Shown piece by piece: positions 1 through 11,449 of a stretch of 64,000 bases of DNA. How positions within the stretch are numbered: the first letter of the stretch is position 1; each line of letters begins with the position of its first letter. The notes under the pieces were generated by a model. That model was not told the origin of the DNA. It made no database searches and saw only the letters and a program-made list of their open reading frames with translations. The position numbers were made by a program, and so were the translations under genes. The stretch comes from Astrocystis sublimbata. Taxonomy: Eukaryota; Ascomycota; Sordariomycetes; Xylariales; Xylariaceae. Location of the stretch: the NCBI GenBank assembly GCA_022453515.1, contig JAJNNY010000006.1:930001-994000 (forward strand), given 5' to 3'.

Positions 1-344
1 GATCGGCTTTCAAAAGAAATAGCCCAGCCTCGACGATGCGTAGGTAGTCAGTAACCGAGACCCCAATGGAATAAACAAATTGACTTATTAAATCGATGAT
101 GTAGTTAGCGCGAGTTGTATTGAAAATACAAGATGTCATAAGTGGTGATCTAACTAAGACAAAGATGTGTGAGATGCTGCAACGCTTGGGCTGGACTTCT
201 CTATAAGTATCGTGAGGCGGTCTGGCCATAAAAAGTTATTTAAACTAATCTTCAACTCCATTCCTATTGCGCCCATCATATCAACCTCTCTCAACCGATA
301 TCTATATCCTACACCCAAACATTCTTCCTACCCCAATCTACATC
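1..344. other. 5' flank, no gene seen
   Basis: No supported coding region. The last 100 bases before the ATG at 345 are pyrimidine-rich and fit a fungal promoter and 5' UTR for the small gene that follows. Confidence 0.5.
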
Positions 345-706
345 ATGTCGAGCTCCGCAGACAACCAGGTCAACGAGGCTCCCACTGGTTCTGTCCAAGA
401 CGACTCCTATGTCAAACGCCAGGGCGACAACGCGGCCATCGACGTTGTGAAAGATGACGCTGATATTGAGGACCCTGTTTCCGCAGAGAATGCCGACTCG
501 GACCAACAGCTAGGTATGTGCAACAGATAGGTCTCGTCGATGGCTATCAATATTCATGAATACTAATGTTACATTCAGACAAGGACGACAAGGACGCCAT
601 TGACTCCAGCAATATCATCAAGAGTCGGCTGCGTGGCAACGAGCCGAAGGAGGGCGCAATGGCTGAACCCTCGGATGAGGAGATGGGATTGGGAGAAGAT
701 GAATAA
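345..706 (+). CDS. Small acidic protein with a CHZ-like (H2A.Z chaperone) motif
   Basis: Two exons, 345..513 and 579..706, give 98 residues. The 65-nt intron has GTATGT, a branch-like TACTAAT and CAG. The upstream ATG at 267 was rejected because 345 has the better context (CATCATGTCG) and starts a normal acidic N-terminus. The C-terminal half carries IDSSNIIKSRLRG (about residues 64-76) followed by an acidic tail. This resembles the CHZ motif (ID-x-x-NII-x-x-R-x-RG) of Chz1, a small disordered nuclear chaperone that escorts H2A.Z-H2B dimers for SWR1 exchange. The Lys-rich stretch that usually follows RTRG is changed to NEPKEG, so this may be a diverged paralogue. Family assignment rests on one short motif. 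The alternative is an unrelated acidic disordered protein. Confidence 0.5.
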
Positions 707-1608
707 AGGGATGCAAGGCATATTATGTCATTGTACAGGGAATTTCCCCATCGGTGGCTGGGTCTGTTGGGTTTCAACTATTTCAGTGATCGTAAATTGC
801 ACTTGCGCGTCTCCAAGTAGCGAGTGCCTCACACGTGGGTCAGTGTCGGAGGCATCTGTAGATCTAAAAGCTCAGAACAATTAGTACTTCGGTAGTCGAG
901 ATATTATGAGATTGAAAGTTTGATGCGCTTTGGCAAGGTACGTCCTACCTGCCTAAGGCAATCTGGCCCTACCCTTCGGTATGTAATTAAGCTCGAGGCT
1001 CGCAGCGAAAAATGAATAAAGGTGCGTTTTCAAATACAGAGAACCATTAACCTGATTATGGCAATGTCCCATAGAATAATATATATACCATTTATCATCT
1101 TATGAGATATGTAATCATACTGAACATGCGAAAAGAAGTCCCCAGGCTGTGCGATGGTTATTACGGGTTTAAACCGAACCTTGAATGTTGAGTAACGAAT
1201 ATGTAAAAGTTTGATTTATTGTTTACACTTACACTGCAGGACAGGCTGGTAGGTCGCAGGTGCCTACATTTCGGCGAAGGCACGGGCTGGCCGGTCTATA
1301 TTCATATCTCAGGCACCCGGTTGCCTACCTTTTCTTTCGCCTTGCATCACACGCCCTCTTCCCACTCCGTTGCCGACTTTTTCGCGGTATACCGTATTAC
1401 CAACAAGGAAACAGAAGGTACGCACGCGCTTCAAGCATGATACCTACATAAGTATGTACCTATGCCTACTAAGTAGGTACTTCAGTATATTCCTCTTTTC
1501 CTCGACAAAACCACAACAGCACCGAACCTCATCGCATTCTTGGCAGGTTTCCCTCTTCTGCGAGACCATCCTTGTCTGGCGGGTAGGTGCCACCAGCCGA
1601 GCGCGAAT
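707..1608. other. Intergenic, no gene seen
   Basis: Between the CHZ-like gene and the RBR gene. It holds TACCTA/TAGGTA-type palindromic words (for example around 1445-1476) of the kind seen in many gaps of this window. No convincing ORF or RNA gene. Confidence 0.5.
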
Positions 1609-2686
1609 ATGTCTGCTGCAACCAATAATGCCGTCGCGCAGCCAGTCTGGCTCCGAGATGAACGCATGTGCGATATCTGCCTGGAAAGCAACTCATACAT
1701 AGATCTATGTCGGCTCCCCTGTGGGCATCAGCATTGCCGAGACTGCATCCAGCGTGGTGTCCACGCGGCCCTTCACTCCAGGCCGTTTGTCCCAGTCAAA
1801 TGCTGCCACGTGATAGCAATAGACGTGATCCGGCGCCATGGCCGTGTCTCGGACGAAGAGCTCAGAGAGTACGATCGCAAGATGGAGGAGCGGACCAGCC
1901 CAGCTCCCAACCTATATTGCTGGCACTGTAGCGCGTACATCCCCCTCGACCAACGAACGAGGCGGATCGGCGTCTGTTCGAAGTGCAGCAAGAATACATG
2001 TCGCCAGTGTCTGCGAAAGTCCCATTTCGGGGTATGCGACCATGCAGTGGTGGAGGCGACGCAGACGGCAGAGCAACAAGCTCTGTTGTATGGCCAAGCC
2101 CACGGATGGAAACGCTGCCCTCACTGCTTGCACATGGTGCAGAAAGGCCTTGGTTGTGACCACATGACGTTAGCAGATCCCCACGCCTTCTCTCTTCTCT
2201 CACCACGTACGTTCCTGCATAATACTGACGACTGCATGTCCATGGTCTAGTTGCGTGTGCGGACAACAGTTCTGTTACCGCTGCGGGCAAGCCCTCCCGA
2301 GCCTGCATCATCGCTGCGACGCGCCGGCGCAAGTACAGATACGGGTTGATCCACGAGTCACGGCAGCACCACGCGGGAGAGCTCGGCGTCAGGCACGGCA
2401 ACAGCGCCAGCAAGAGGAGCAGCAGCAGCATCTACAGGAATTGCCTCGGCGTCCGCAGGCACAACCAGAGAGACAGTATATAGCACCACCAGCTCGGCAG
2501 GGGGCAACAACAACTCGGGGGATGTTTCGGGCATATCTTCAAGAGGGACAGCCGCAGATAGGTGTATTCCACGCACAGCAGCGGCACCGGCAGGAGCAAC
2601 GGCAGCAGATGCAGTTTATCGAGTACCTGCGACCGCCACCACATTTCAATCCTGACGATCCTCCGCAACTACATCCACCTAATTAG
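1609..2686 (+). CDS. RBR-type (RING-IBR-RING) E3 ubiquitin ligase
   Basis: Exons 1609..2168 and 2251..2686 encode 331 residues. The 82-nt intron lies inside RING2 and has a CTGAC branch site; removing it restores GCDHMTCVCGQQFCYRCG. RING1 begins with CDIC (21-24), the IBR with YCWHC (about 103-107) and RING2 with KRCPHC (about 168-173). RBR ligases take ubiquitin from an E2 onto a RING2 cysteine before passing it to substrate. By alignment with HHARI-type RING2, the candidate catalytic residue is C183 in GLGCDHM. The last roughly 120 residues are Gln/Arg/Pro-rich, low-complexity and probably disordered. ATG 1609 was chosen over 1540 because it sits just before the RING with a short leader; the choice is not decisive. 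Substrate unknown. Confidence 0.85.
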
Positions 2687-3398
2687 TTCTAGCGGCAGCC
2701 ACATCGTGAGCTGGAATACACGAAGACAAGACGGTGGCAAATGAATGCCAAAGTGCGGGCCATTCACCGACTTGAAAGGTGTTCGTCACGAGATAGTGCC
2801 CGGAAACAGTGTACGTTACATCAGCCTTCTAGCCTGAGAGCATTGCATTTCAAACAACAGACTTGCGAGGAAGTCTAGCACGATAATTACCCACTTGGCT
2901 TTTGCAGATAATTACGGCGCTAATAGACTCTCCGAGACCTGAGCGCGTGACATACTGTCACCTAAATCAGATGTGGTAGCCTCTTAACAGTTTTGCCGTA
3001 ATCATAAAGCATATCGAATATTGTGACAATACTAGTTATAGTTAACACCTGACTCCTGATTAGCTACAAGGTAGATCTCCATCCATAGCTGGACCGTACT
3101 AAGAGATCTTTGTTCACATTCCTTCATGTCCTTTCATGTGTTCCTATTGATTCAGATCAAAGCCCAATAGGTACAACAACAAAGATTTCAATTTCATCAA
3201 AGCATGATTTGTGGGCGAAATCGGTTTTATATATTGTACATGTCCTGATCAGCTATTGCAACAAGCTCTACTATGTTTTGGCCCGTTTAGCTTGACACTT
3301 AACTTCACTCCTGTGTTGCTGGATGATCGCTAGCAACGCTTAGTTGAACTTCTCCAAACTCAAGCAACCGCGACTAGCGTAATATTACTTATTACGAC
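2687..3398. other. Intergenic, no gene seen
   Basis: About 700 AT-leaning bases with no supported feature; presumably the 3' end of the RBR gene and the promoter of the next gene. Confidence 0.5.
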
Positions 3399-3848
3399 AT
3401 GGAAGACAACACACCTCGTCCGGCCACTCGAGGCATGCCACGTGTACCACCTAGGCCCAACTTCCTCCGCGTAGCGGTGATTATAGTTATAGGCATTCTT
3501 CTAGGACAGCTCTACCTCGCATTTTTGGTGCCGCGATTCTCAGTTTTGCCAATCAGTTATCCCCAGGCGAGTTTCCAGAATAAGACCGCAAGTTATTACG
3601 ACGTGCTGAACATCTCTGACGATTCAAGCGATGTTGAGATCAAGTCCGCCTACGAAACGCATATATCCAAGCTAAGTCTCATGAAGCTGCCCCCGGGTAA
3701 ATCAGCTATCAACTTGACACTTCGTGCTAAGGTACTCGAGGTCGAGAAAGCTTTCCAAATCCTGCAGGGGCGGAGCAGATGCTTATACGACTTCGAGGTT
3801 CTAGGACTTGGAATTACTAGGTTCGTTAAGTGTTGGTGGAGAACATGA
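3399..3848 (+). CDS. Membrane-anchored J-like protein lacking HPD
   Basis: A 149-residue protein. After a basic, proline-containing N-terminus, residues about 23-45 form one hydrophobic segment. Residues about 66-137 read like a degenerate J domain: SYYDVLNISDDSSDVEIKSAY near the start and VEKAFQILQ plus CLYDFEVLGL at the end. The HPD tripeptide that stimulates Hsp70 ATPase is missing; the loop reads SLMKLPPGKS. If it is a J-like fold it probably does not activate Hsp70 in the usual way. The last dozen residues may be intron read-through, because a GT sits near 3822, so the true C-terminus could differ. No close family was recognised. Confidence 0.55.
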   Translation: MEDNTPRPATRGMPRVPPRPNFLRVAVIIVIGILLGQLYLAFLVPRFSVLPISYPQASFQNKTASYYDVLNISDDSSDVEIKSAYETHISKLSLMKLPPGKSAINLTLRAKVLEVEKAFQILQGRSRCLYDFEVLGLGITRFVKCWWRT

Positions 3849-5217
3849 AGCAAAAGCAGGCAAAGTACAGGCGTTAAGTTGGGAGCTGCCTAGTCAAGTT
3901 TCAAGGTCACAGTCACGGCCAACACCTGAGAGTTGAGGTTATATGTTGATAGTGAATTCAACGTTATGATAGTCTTCCCACTCATATCGGTTGCTTAAAT
4001 AAATAGTCAATACATAGTACCTGTTGTCAACAATGTCTGACTGACATTTGAACGACAAGGGCGTAAATTAAATTGCAAGAGCCTATATGGATCAACAAGA
4101 TAGGCAGATTCCTTTTCGGGTCATGATAAATCTCACTAGTACTGGAATGTCTTCTTTTTGTAATAATGTATAGATCTCGTGCTCTACAAACCGGGTCGAA
4201 ATTTAAGCGACACATTCAACCTTGCTGCTATGCCATTACCTACTAGTGGACACACGCCTCCGAATAGTGGTGGCAGAAGTTGCAGGATGAGAGAGTACCA
4301 ATGCCCACTTGAGGCTTTACTTTAACATAGGTATGATGGTTGAATTGAGTGTTCGCTATGACGTAGATCCTTTGACTTGATATAGTTCAGGACGATGCAA
4401 TTGGTGGATGTTTTACTAAATCCAAACTTTAGTCCAATCGTATAGTTTCAGTCAAAGAGTGGGAGTCTGCCAATGACGATACTGCGGGTTGCTTGACAAG
4501 CGCGGCGTCTACTTGTACCAAGCTTGACTAGCGGCAGTGGCTAGATTTCTTACCGGTCGCATCGAGAGTAATAATATATACATCTCGCAACAGTACCAAG
4601 AATCCTATACTTATGCAGTTGCCAAGACTCGGGTAATAGCCTCTGAATGAGTTAGGTATGTTCTCACATGGTTCAGTTACGATATAAGCTTGTAATCCGT
4701 GTGTATGATGTGAAGCGAATTTTGTGTTCGGACGTCAATGATAGTAGTATGGACTTGAGATATCGATAGGTAGCCTAGATGGATTACCAAGCTTCTAATT
4801 CTGCAGAGCAGAAGACCAGTTTCCCAAAAATCCTTCCCATCTTGTCCAGCGCCATTGATCGATAAGCTGATATCTAGCCAGCACCAAGGTATCCAATGTA
4901 TCCCAAGTCGTAAACCCCTTCTTAAATCATAAAATGTTCTTCGAAAAGCAACTCTTCAAAGCAGTCGTTAATGTTGTCTATAGCCGTGAACGTAAGATAA
5001 GAGGCGGTGGCCTCTCCAAGTTGATGATTGAAAAGGCTGAAGTCAAAATCGAGTCATGAGTAGCTCATCACAGGCTGTCCCATGGACTCTCGAGGTGTAT
5101 GGGTTGTGGATGTGGTGGGTAGCACTGCCCACATCGACAGAATCGAAGTCGCGGCGAAATTCTTCGTTCTATGTACAGTGCCGCATTGCCATGTGGTTGA
5201 GGGTGCTAATGGATTTC
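3849..5217. other. Intergenic, no gene seen
   Basis: About 1.4 kb of AT-leaning sequence with many stops in all frames. No RNA gene, repeat or decayed gene could be recognised. Confidence 0.45.
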
Positions 5218-5409
5218 TTAAGGTCGCTGAAGCCCAATGGGGTATGTTCGGATTTCACGCTGAGCGTGTACAGGTGTAGGTGTGTATGTTGTGTTGTACG
5301 ATCTGGCCTTGATCTCTACCGTCGAGTTGGACGGAGCATAGTAAGGGGCAGCAATGCCGACTTGTAGAAGAGCGGCGGCAGCCAGCACAGCAGCGAAGAA
5401 CTTGGCCAT
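5218..5409 (-). CDS. Possible small secreted protein (63 aa)
   Basis: The N-terminus MAKFFAAVLAAAALLQVGIAAP is a textbook signal peptide with cleavage expected near residue 21. The remaining roughly 42 residues contain two N-x-T/S sites and no cysteine. After about residue 50 another frame stays open further on the minus strand (to about 5170), so a short intron or a frameshift may alter the C-terminus. The start lies at a clear ATG with a pyrimidine-rich upstream region. It could be a small effector-like or cell-wall peptide, or the first exon of a longer secreted protein. No family recognised. Confidence 0.4.
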   Translation of the reverse strand: MAKFFAAVLAAAALLQVGIAAPYYAPSNSTVEIKARSYNTTYTPTPVHAQREIRTYPIGLQRP

Positions 5410-8400
5410 TGTTGATGATGATGGTATGCTTTCTCGGGATGAGAAGAGTGACTATAGCAACGACGGTGCTTTGGAACGAAGGGATGGGTTGGGAAGAAAC
5501 TTGATAGATTCACTTTTGGCAGATATGAGGAAGACGAGCCCACCTTCTTATATGAATCGGCGGTCGTTGGGGGTTTTATCTGGATCGGCAGTTGTACTGC
5601 AGTTTTCTACCTCTTTACTAGTTGGTCTTCCTGTATGAGAGGGGAGCCGCGTAGGCCTTGAACTCATCCAATCTACAATACTATGGCGTATCCGTACTCG
5701 CCCACACTTTTACCAATTCAATATACGATCCCTGGCTAAGATGATAGCCAAGAAGGCCAAGCGGGAATACATGGATGACTAGGATGAGGATCCACCAAGG
5801 ATCTAGCTCTAGAGTGTCTGTGCCTCATTGGCCCAGAGCCTCAGCACGATCGGCAGTCAAACAAACCAAGCCGTCGCCGCATTTCTTCCGTTCTGGCAGA
5901 CAGAGATAACTAAACAACCACGACAGGGGTTAGATGCCAACCACTGATGCTTCATTCGGTACCTGACCCCTGAGCAGATGTCTATCTTAGCTCCAGCCTT
6001 AGTACGCCCTACCTTTCCCAAGAAGCTAGGTGACCCTCGACGCGCAACGGATGATGACATAGCTTCTATCTCTGCCCACGTCACCGAGAAAAAAAAAAGA
6101 AAAAAAAAGATTTAGACAGATCTTTGTCACCTACAGGACATCAAACAGCACGATGTTTGGCTAGTCATAGTAAGTCATCCGAGATCTTCTACAGAGTATG
6201 TCGGAAGTCTGTGCATGGGGGGAAGTATCGGGAGTGGCATTTTCAGTTGTTACTCCAACACACCCACCTACCAAAAGCCTCGTCATCAGTGGGCCTTGAC
6301 TTTTGACTTGGCGCGATAGCTTAGCCTAGGAACTTATCACGCCACACACTATGGAGAAGTTCGTTATTCTACTTACAATCTCAGGTTGGTTGCCTCTCTA
6401 CTACCACCTCGACTGGCATTCACAAAGCACTAAGTATGTAAGCCATTTGATTGTCCCCGTTGTGTAGCATAAGCTACTCCGTTAGATAGTACATAGTCGA
6501 GTAGTCATACTTTCGTAACGCGTGTTCTCTGGCCCCTTGCCATCGCGGTGCTGGCTGAATACCATGCTCGCAAGTCCCAGGCGGTCTGGATTCGCAACTC
6601 TCGCAACCCAACCGCTCCAATGGGCAAGCTATCGGCAGAAATCGAAACGGTGTCATCTTGAGCTGGATGCGTTGTTGCTTGCATGCACGCGATATCACCC
6701 TGTGCACTGCACGACACTTTTAGGTTAAGGTACAGCCTACGCGCTTGTGGCCGCATCCGGCTTGGTTGGCCCAAGAGGTATACAATCAAGGAAAGAAACA
6801 ATGATAGCCAACCACTTATGCATGTGATATATTGTTGCGGGCAGAACACCTATACAAAATCTATTGTGGGACGTGTTTTGGGATATTCGGCCAGATCTTG
6901 TCTAAAACCTAGGCACTGAGCGACAGGGGTAAGCTGTTCGTACAACCGTGAGTTAACATCAATCTTTCATTTCTGCCCTGCTCTCTCACAGTTCTACTCA
7001 ACTTCAATCTAAACTTTATCTCCACTGAACGCACTTTGGTTCCTGCACTGGTCAGACATTGGTGTTGCTGATCGCTCCCGAGTCCCAACGCCAAGCTCCT
7101 TGTTCGATAATCCTCATATCAGCTCGACTGCGGTAGTATAAACAATTTCATCCTGACTCGCCCCGTACCTTTAATTACTATGTTTGATGCCGCGCAAGCG
7201 CAGGAACAGGTTCGTCTAGTTGCCGATCGCAGCGTTTTTTCGACTTGCACCTGTCGATCAGTCGATCAGTCGATCATTCGATCAGGGATCAAGAGGTAAT
7301 GAAACCGTTCGAGGCCTACGCTCAACTGCTACGGTCGGTGACTTAATAAGTTAAGTGCACAGATTGCCTCCATCCTCCATCCTCCCTCGCCTCCCTGCTC
7401 TTTGATTCTTGTTCCTGTCCCGCCTGCAGCGCTACCAAGCCCTGCAACCCAATCTAATAGTTTCGGTAACGATAACGCCGATCACTAGGCGTTTCTGCCG
7501 CCGTGGGCCCGGTCTTCTGCCCGGTTGCAGCCAAGCAAGAATGATCTTAGCCGTTATCAGCGACAGCCGAAAGCCTTAACTCTCCTATCAATGATTCACA
7601 CCACTGACGAGGCCCGTTCTGGTCTGGTCCAGTCTTTTGCATCTTGGTGGATGCAACAGTCCAACGGCGGCTGTTCGTTCGTGCGACTTCAGGATAAACA
7701 ACAAGTATCACTAACCTGGAAACAAAAAGTTTCCAGCTCGCTTAAAGCCGCTGGATGCAGGAGACATGCAGTAGGCCACGGATCAACATTGAGTGCCGAT
7801 TGGCTTGCTTCTGCCTGACTACTTCATATTTAAGCGAATGCACTGCTGTCTCGTGGCCGGCTATTTATTGTAGGCTGCCTGTTCAATTGATCGGCTGTAT
7901 ATACCGGCACAGCTTACATTTGAGGCTATTGAGCCTTATCGCCCACGTTGACCTCGTTGAAACAACACAAAACAAACAACATATTGCTGTCTTATACGGA
8001 TAAGCCAGTGTTTCCAACCCAACGCATGCTGGCTTGGGCTTGGGCCGTATCGCTCTAGATCCGGGTGGTGGTATCAACAGCAGTGGGTTGCAGTCGGCAG
8101 GTGTTATTAGTATGTGATAATCGATCGTAAAGAAGAAATTATTCGAGTGATGATTGCGAGCAACCGCTAGCGATCTACCGGCCGACTCCAAGGCGCCATA
8201 GAGCAAGCGTTTCAGGTTCTGAGCAGTACGGACCGAGTTCACGGTCTCTTTTCTGCTTCAGGCAAAAGAAACAGCTGTCGCATCGGAGCAGAAGTGCATT
8301 AGCCAAGTTCCAACCAATGCACACACCGGGGACACCTTTACACTCGACACTACTCACCCGCTCCGGCCCCGTTATCAATTTGCAACTCCAAAGCGTGGTT

Positions 8401-11400
8401 ATACCATGCGGCGTTAGTTCGGCACGAGGGCAGATCTTCGGTTCCTGCTCGGTGAGAAGGTTATGGCGATCATAGCCCAATACCGAAGGCCCTTACAGGT
8501 CGTCAGGTTCTACTGGTCATGGTATCCTGAACTGGCAATTTTTCACCTTTGAAACTGGCTAGGGAGATAAGGCTAACGATATGGCAGAATCACGACTTCA
8601 TCGCAATTTACTTCTACACGACGACTAAACCATCTAGGTAGGTGAGTAAGCCGATTACGTTGGAAATAGCGTCTGACTGTCAAGCGGAGATTCCATTTGA
8701 GATCTTCGAACCCGTCTTTTATTACGTGAATACCTCGGTCAATCCGCCCAAAGCTGGATACCAGTCTGTAAAGCCCGTGCCGCCAGGATGCGCAGATCTT
8801 CTCACCTAGCCAACACGCGTCGTAGGCGAGGGAGCAGGAATTGGGGATGAAGCGAACATGACACAAGTGTCTGGGTAACTAGGAGCTGAGTTTCTTCAGC
8901 TGTGCCTTATTCTACCTAGTGATTAAAAGTGATCCCTCAGGACCTACCTACACTGTCGAACTGTAAAAAAATGTTGATCCGCAGGCATTGCCATAGATTC
9001 CCAGGGACATATAAGTGAGAGGACGTTGATGACTTGGTCCTTTGTCCCCGTCTCCTTATCAAATATCGCATATCAGGCTTACAATAGTACTTCAACAAGC
9101 CTACAGCCTCGCGTGCGTCTCTTGCCGGCAACAATAAGCGCAATTATGCCAGTACACAGAGCGGGGAATAAGGGGGAGTAGATGGTCATTTGTGAAAAAG
9201 CGTCGTCTTATGTAATGGCGATCGTGTGGTGTTGCAGGATGAGAACCAATGAAGGGACCTGGGTGCCTGGGTTGGGCGAGTTCAAGGTCAAGGTTGCATA
9301 CCTTACCGTTGAAACATGGGCATTGCATTCCGATTAAAGAAAAACAAACAAGAGGATACTAATGAAAAAGTCAAGCTGACGAATCCATCTATATCAGCAA
9401 TCAACTAAAAACTAATAGAAGCATGGGTCAGGGCGCCGAAGTGCACAGACGTGACATTCCCAGCATTGGTCATGCAACAACGGACCAATGACATCACGAA
9501 TATATAACTCCAGGTCTTGTTCGGAGCTTTCCACCCTTTCCATAATTCATGATTGGCTGGGAAACGCCGTACCTGCAGTATGCATTCGAGAAACCGAGTC
9601 TTGGGACTGTAAGTAAGACCGAACGGGATGGCAATGGCATTGACGCCCTGAAAGCCTTGTAGCCCTCACCGTCAAGTCGACATAGAACCTGTCTCGCCTG
9701 TCATGGCACGGCAGACAGCGCGCAGATGGCCGAGCACCGATCAGCCTGATTCTGTACTCGCTTAAAACTGCGACCGCTACCGTTTCCAGGAATTCGAATG
9801 CGTCAAAGCGAAATCGCAGATGGGCAGTGAGCGATGGATGCACCAGGTTGAAGACAGATCGCCGATCAGGGCCACGTAGGCCTCGCATCAGCCGAGCAAA
9901 AATGCCATCGCCACGGGACGGGACGGGCAGTTGCTCGGAGTCTGTCCGCAGATTGATTCAAGCTACAATACTGGCAATGCTATGTGAGCGCGAAGAAGTG
10001 CCGTTGGTGAACCCTCGATCACGAAGCTGACGTTGTCAATTTGGTCAGCTTCCTTAACGCGCGTCCAGCTCCGGCTCGCCAGGGTGGTTACCTATCTCAA
10101 TTCACACCCTACCTTCAAGCTGGAGATTTGACCTAGGGACATCTATCTATATCGCCTTTTGGAGTACATGCCACTCAAGCACACCCGGTAGACTGATGAA
10201 ACACAAGCGAGCTTAATCATCATTACATACATACATACAACTTGGAAGCATCTTGAAATTGTGCCTCTTTATCGATGTCGCATAGGCAGTGCCGTAGAAA
10301 AAAATATCACCTGATCGACTTGCATGTGATTTCGAATTGCGCAGCTCTCACACTACTCTAAGTCATGGCTCTCGACGAATCCTTTAGCTAATTTCCGTTT
10401 CTTAAGATAGGAATCCCGTGCAAATATGAGAGGCAAGGCAGATAAACGAAGTTAAATGAAGGGAGCGGAAGTATCATGCGCTTATCGAGGTGCTTCGTGC
10501 TAGCAACAAGCGGAGCAATACACGAAGGCGTCATAATTCGATGAAGGACTGTCTTGGAAGCCCTTCGTTTTCCCTTGGGGCATTCAAGAAACAAGCCTGA
10601 TCTTGATAGTTTCATGTCAATGTGAGTCTTCCCTTATTAAACTGTGAAGTTATTTCCTAGGCAATGCAATGGTAACTCAACAGCTCAAGTGTGGTATCGT
10701 AACTGGCAGTTAACATCCGACCCCAACTCTGCGTCACAAGTATTTAGCGGGTTTGCTCTACTCAGGATGGAGGTGTTCTCTTTCTGTTTCTACACCCATT
10801 CTTTTGCGCCCTTAATTGAGAAGAAGTCTCTTACAAATTGCACGGCCTCGGTTGCTCTGTAAGGGCCTGAATTGCCTTGCAAAATGTGAGACTAATAGTA
10901 CATGAGACGAGTTACAGTCCTTGAGAAGTGCATAAAGCGATTTGCCTCAAGAATTGTGTTGCTAGACTACCTTGACCTTGACTGTCACTAGAATTTTCAC
11001 TTGCTACTTACATCTATTCAATGTTCAACCGCAGGCGTTTTCATAATTTGTGAATAAGATTATACTGCGAGGCATCACTGTCAGACAAATCGAATCATGC
11101 TTGCTCGCCTCGAAAGAGTAGCTTAGATGGAAGCGTCAATAATGATAAAACCTCTTTAGTACCGGGATGCATAGTCAGTCTGCTATTGACGGCATTGCGA
11201 AATGGATCAGCACTTCCAATTCATTATACTATCTTAAGTCCCTGTTGTTCAGGCCCCAATGTCAATCCGTCGCAAACCAACCATATATGTTGTTGCTCAG
11301 TTGATGTAATGTGATGTCATGTTCTTCCCATTGTCCAAGATCTTATGTTCGCTGCCTGCCCATTCGTTCATCCGACGCCCCTGAAGTACCTGAGCCACAT

Positions 11401-11449
11401 GAGTATACACCATGATGAGCATATCTAACTTTAAAATGATTCGTCGCTC
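5410..11449. other. Gene-poor stretch of 6 kb
   Basis: No ORF here has a recognisable domain, and those present are short and overlap on both strands. Notable content: an A-rich run with few G at about 6090-6112, an 8-bp tandem repeat at 7253-7284, and a pyrimidine-rich stretch (about 6960-7140) followed by an ATG at 7180 that opens only 39 codons and could be a first exon or nothing. I see no LTRs, transposase remnants or tRNA. It may be old decayed sequence or contain non-coding transcripts. Confidence 0.4.
7253..7284. repeat. 8-bp tandem repeat, four copies
   Basis: GTCGATCA occurs three times in a row (7253-7276), then TTCGATCA (7277-7284). The unit contains the palindrome TCGA and the site CGATC. 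It lies just after a pyrimidine-rich, promoter-like stretch. Confidence 0.8.
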
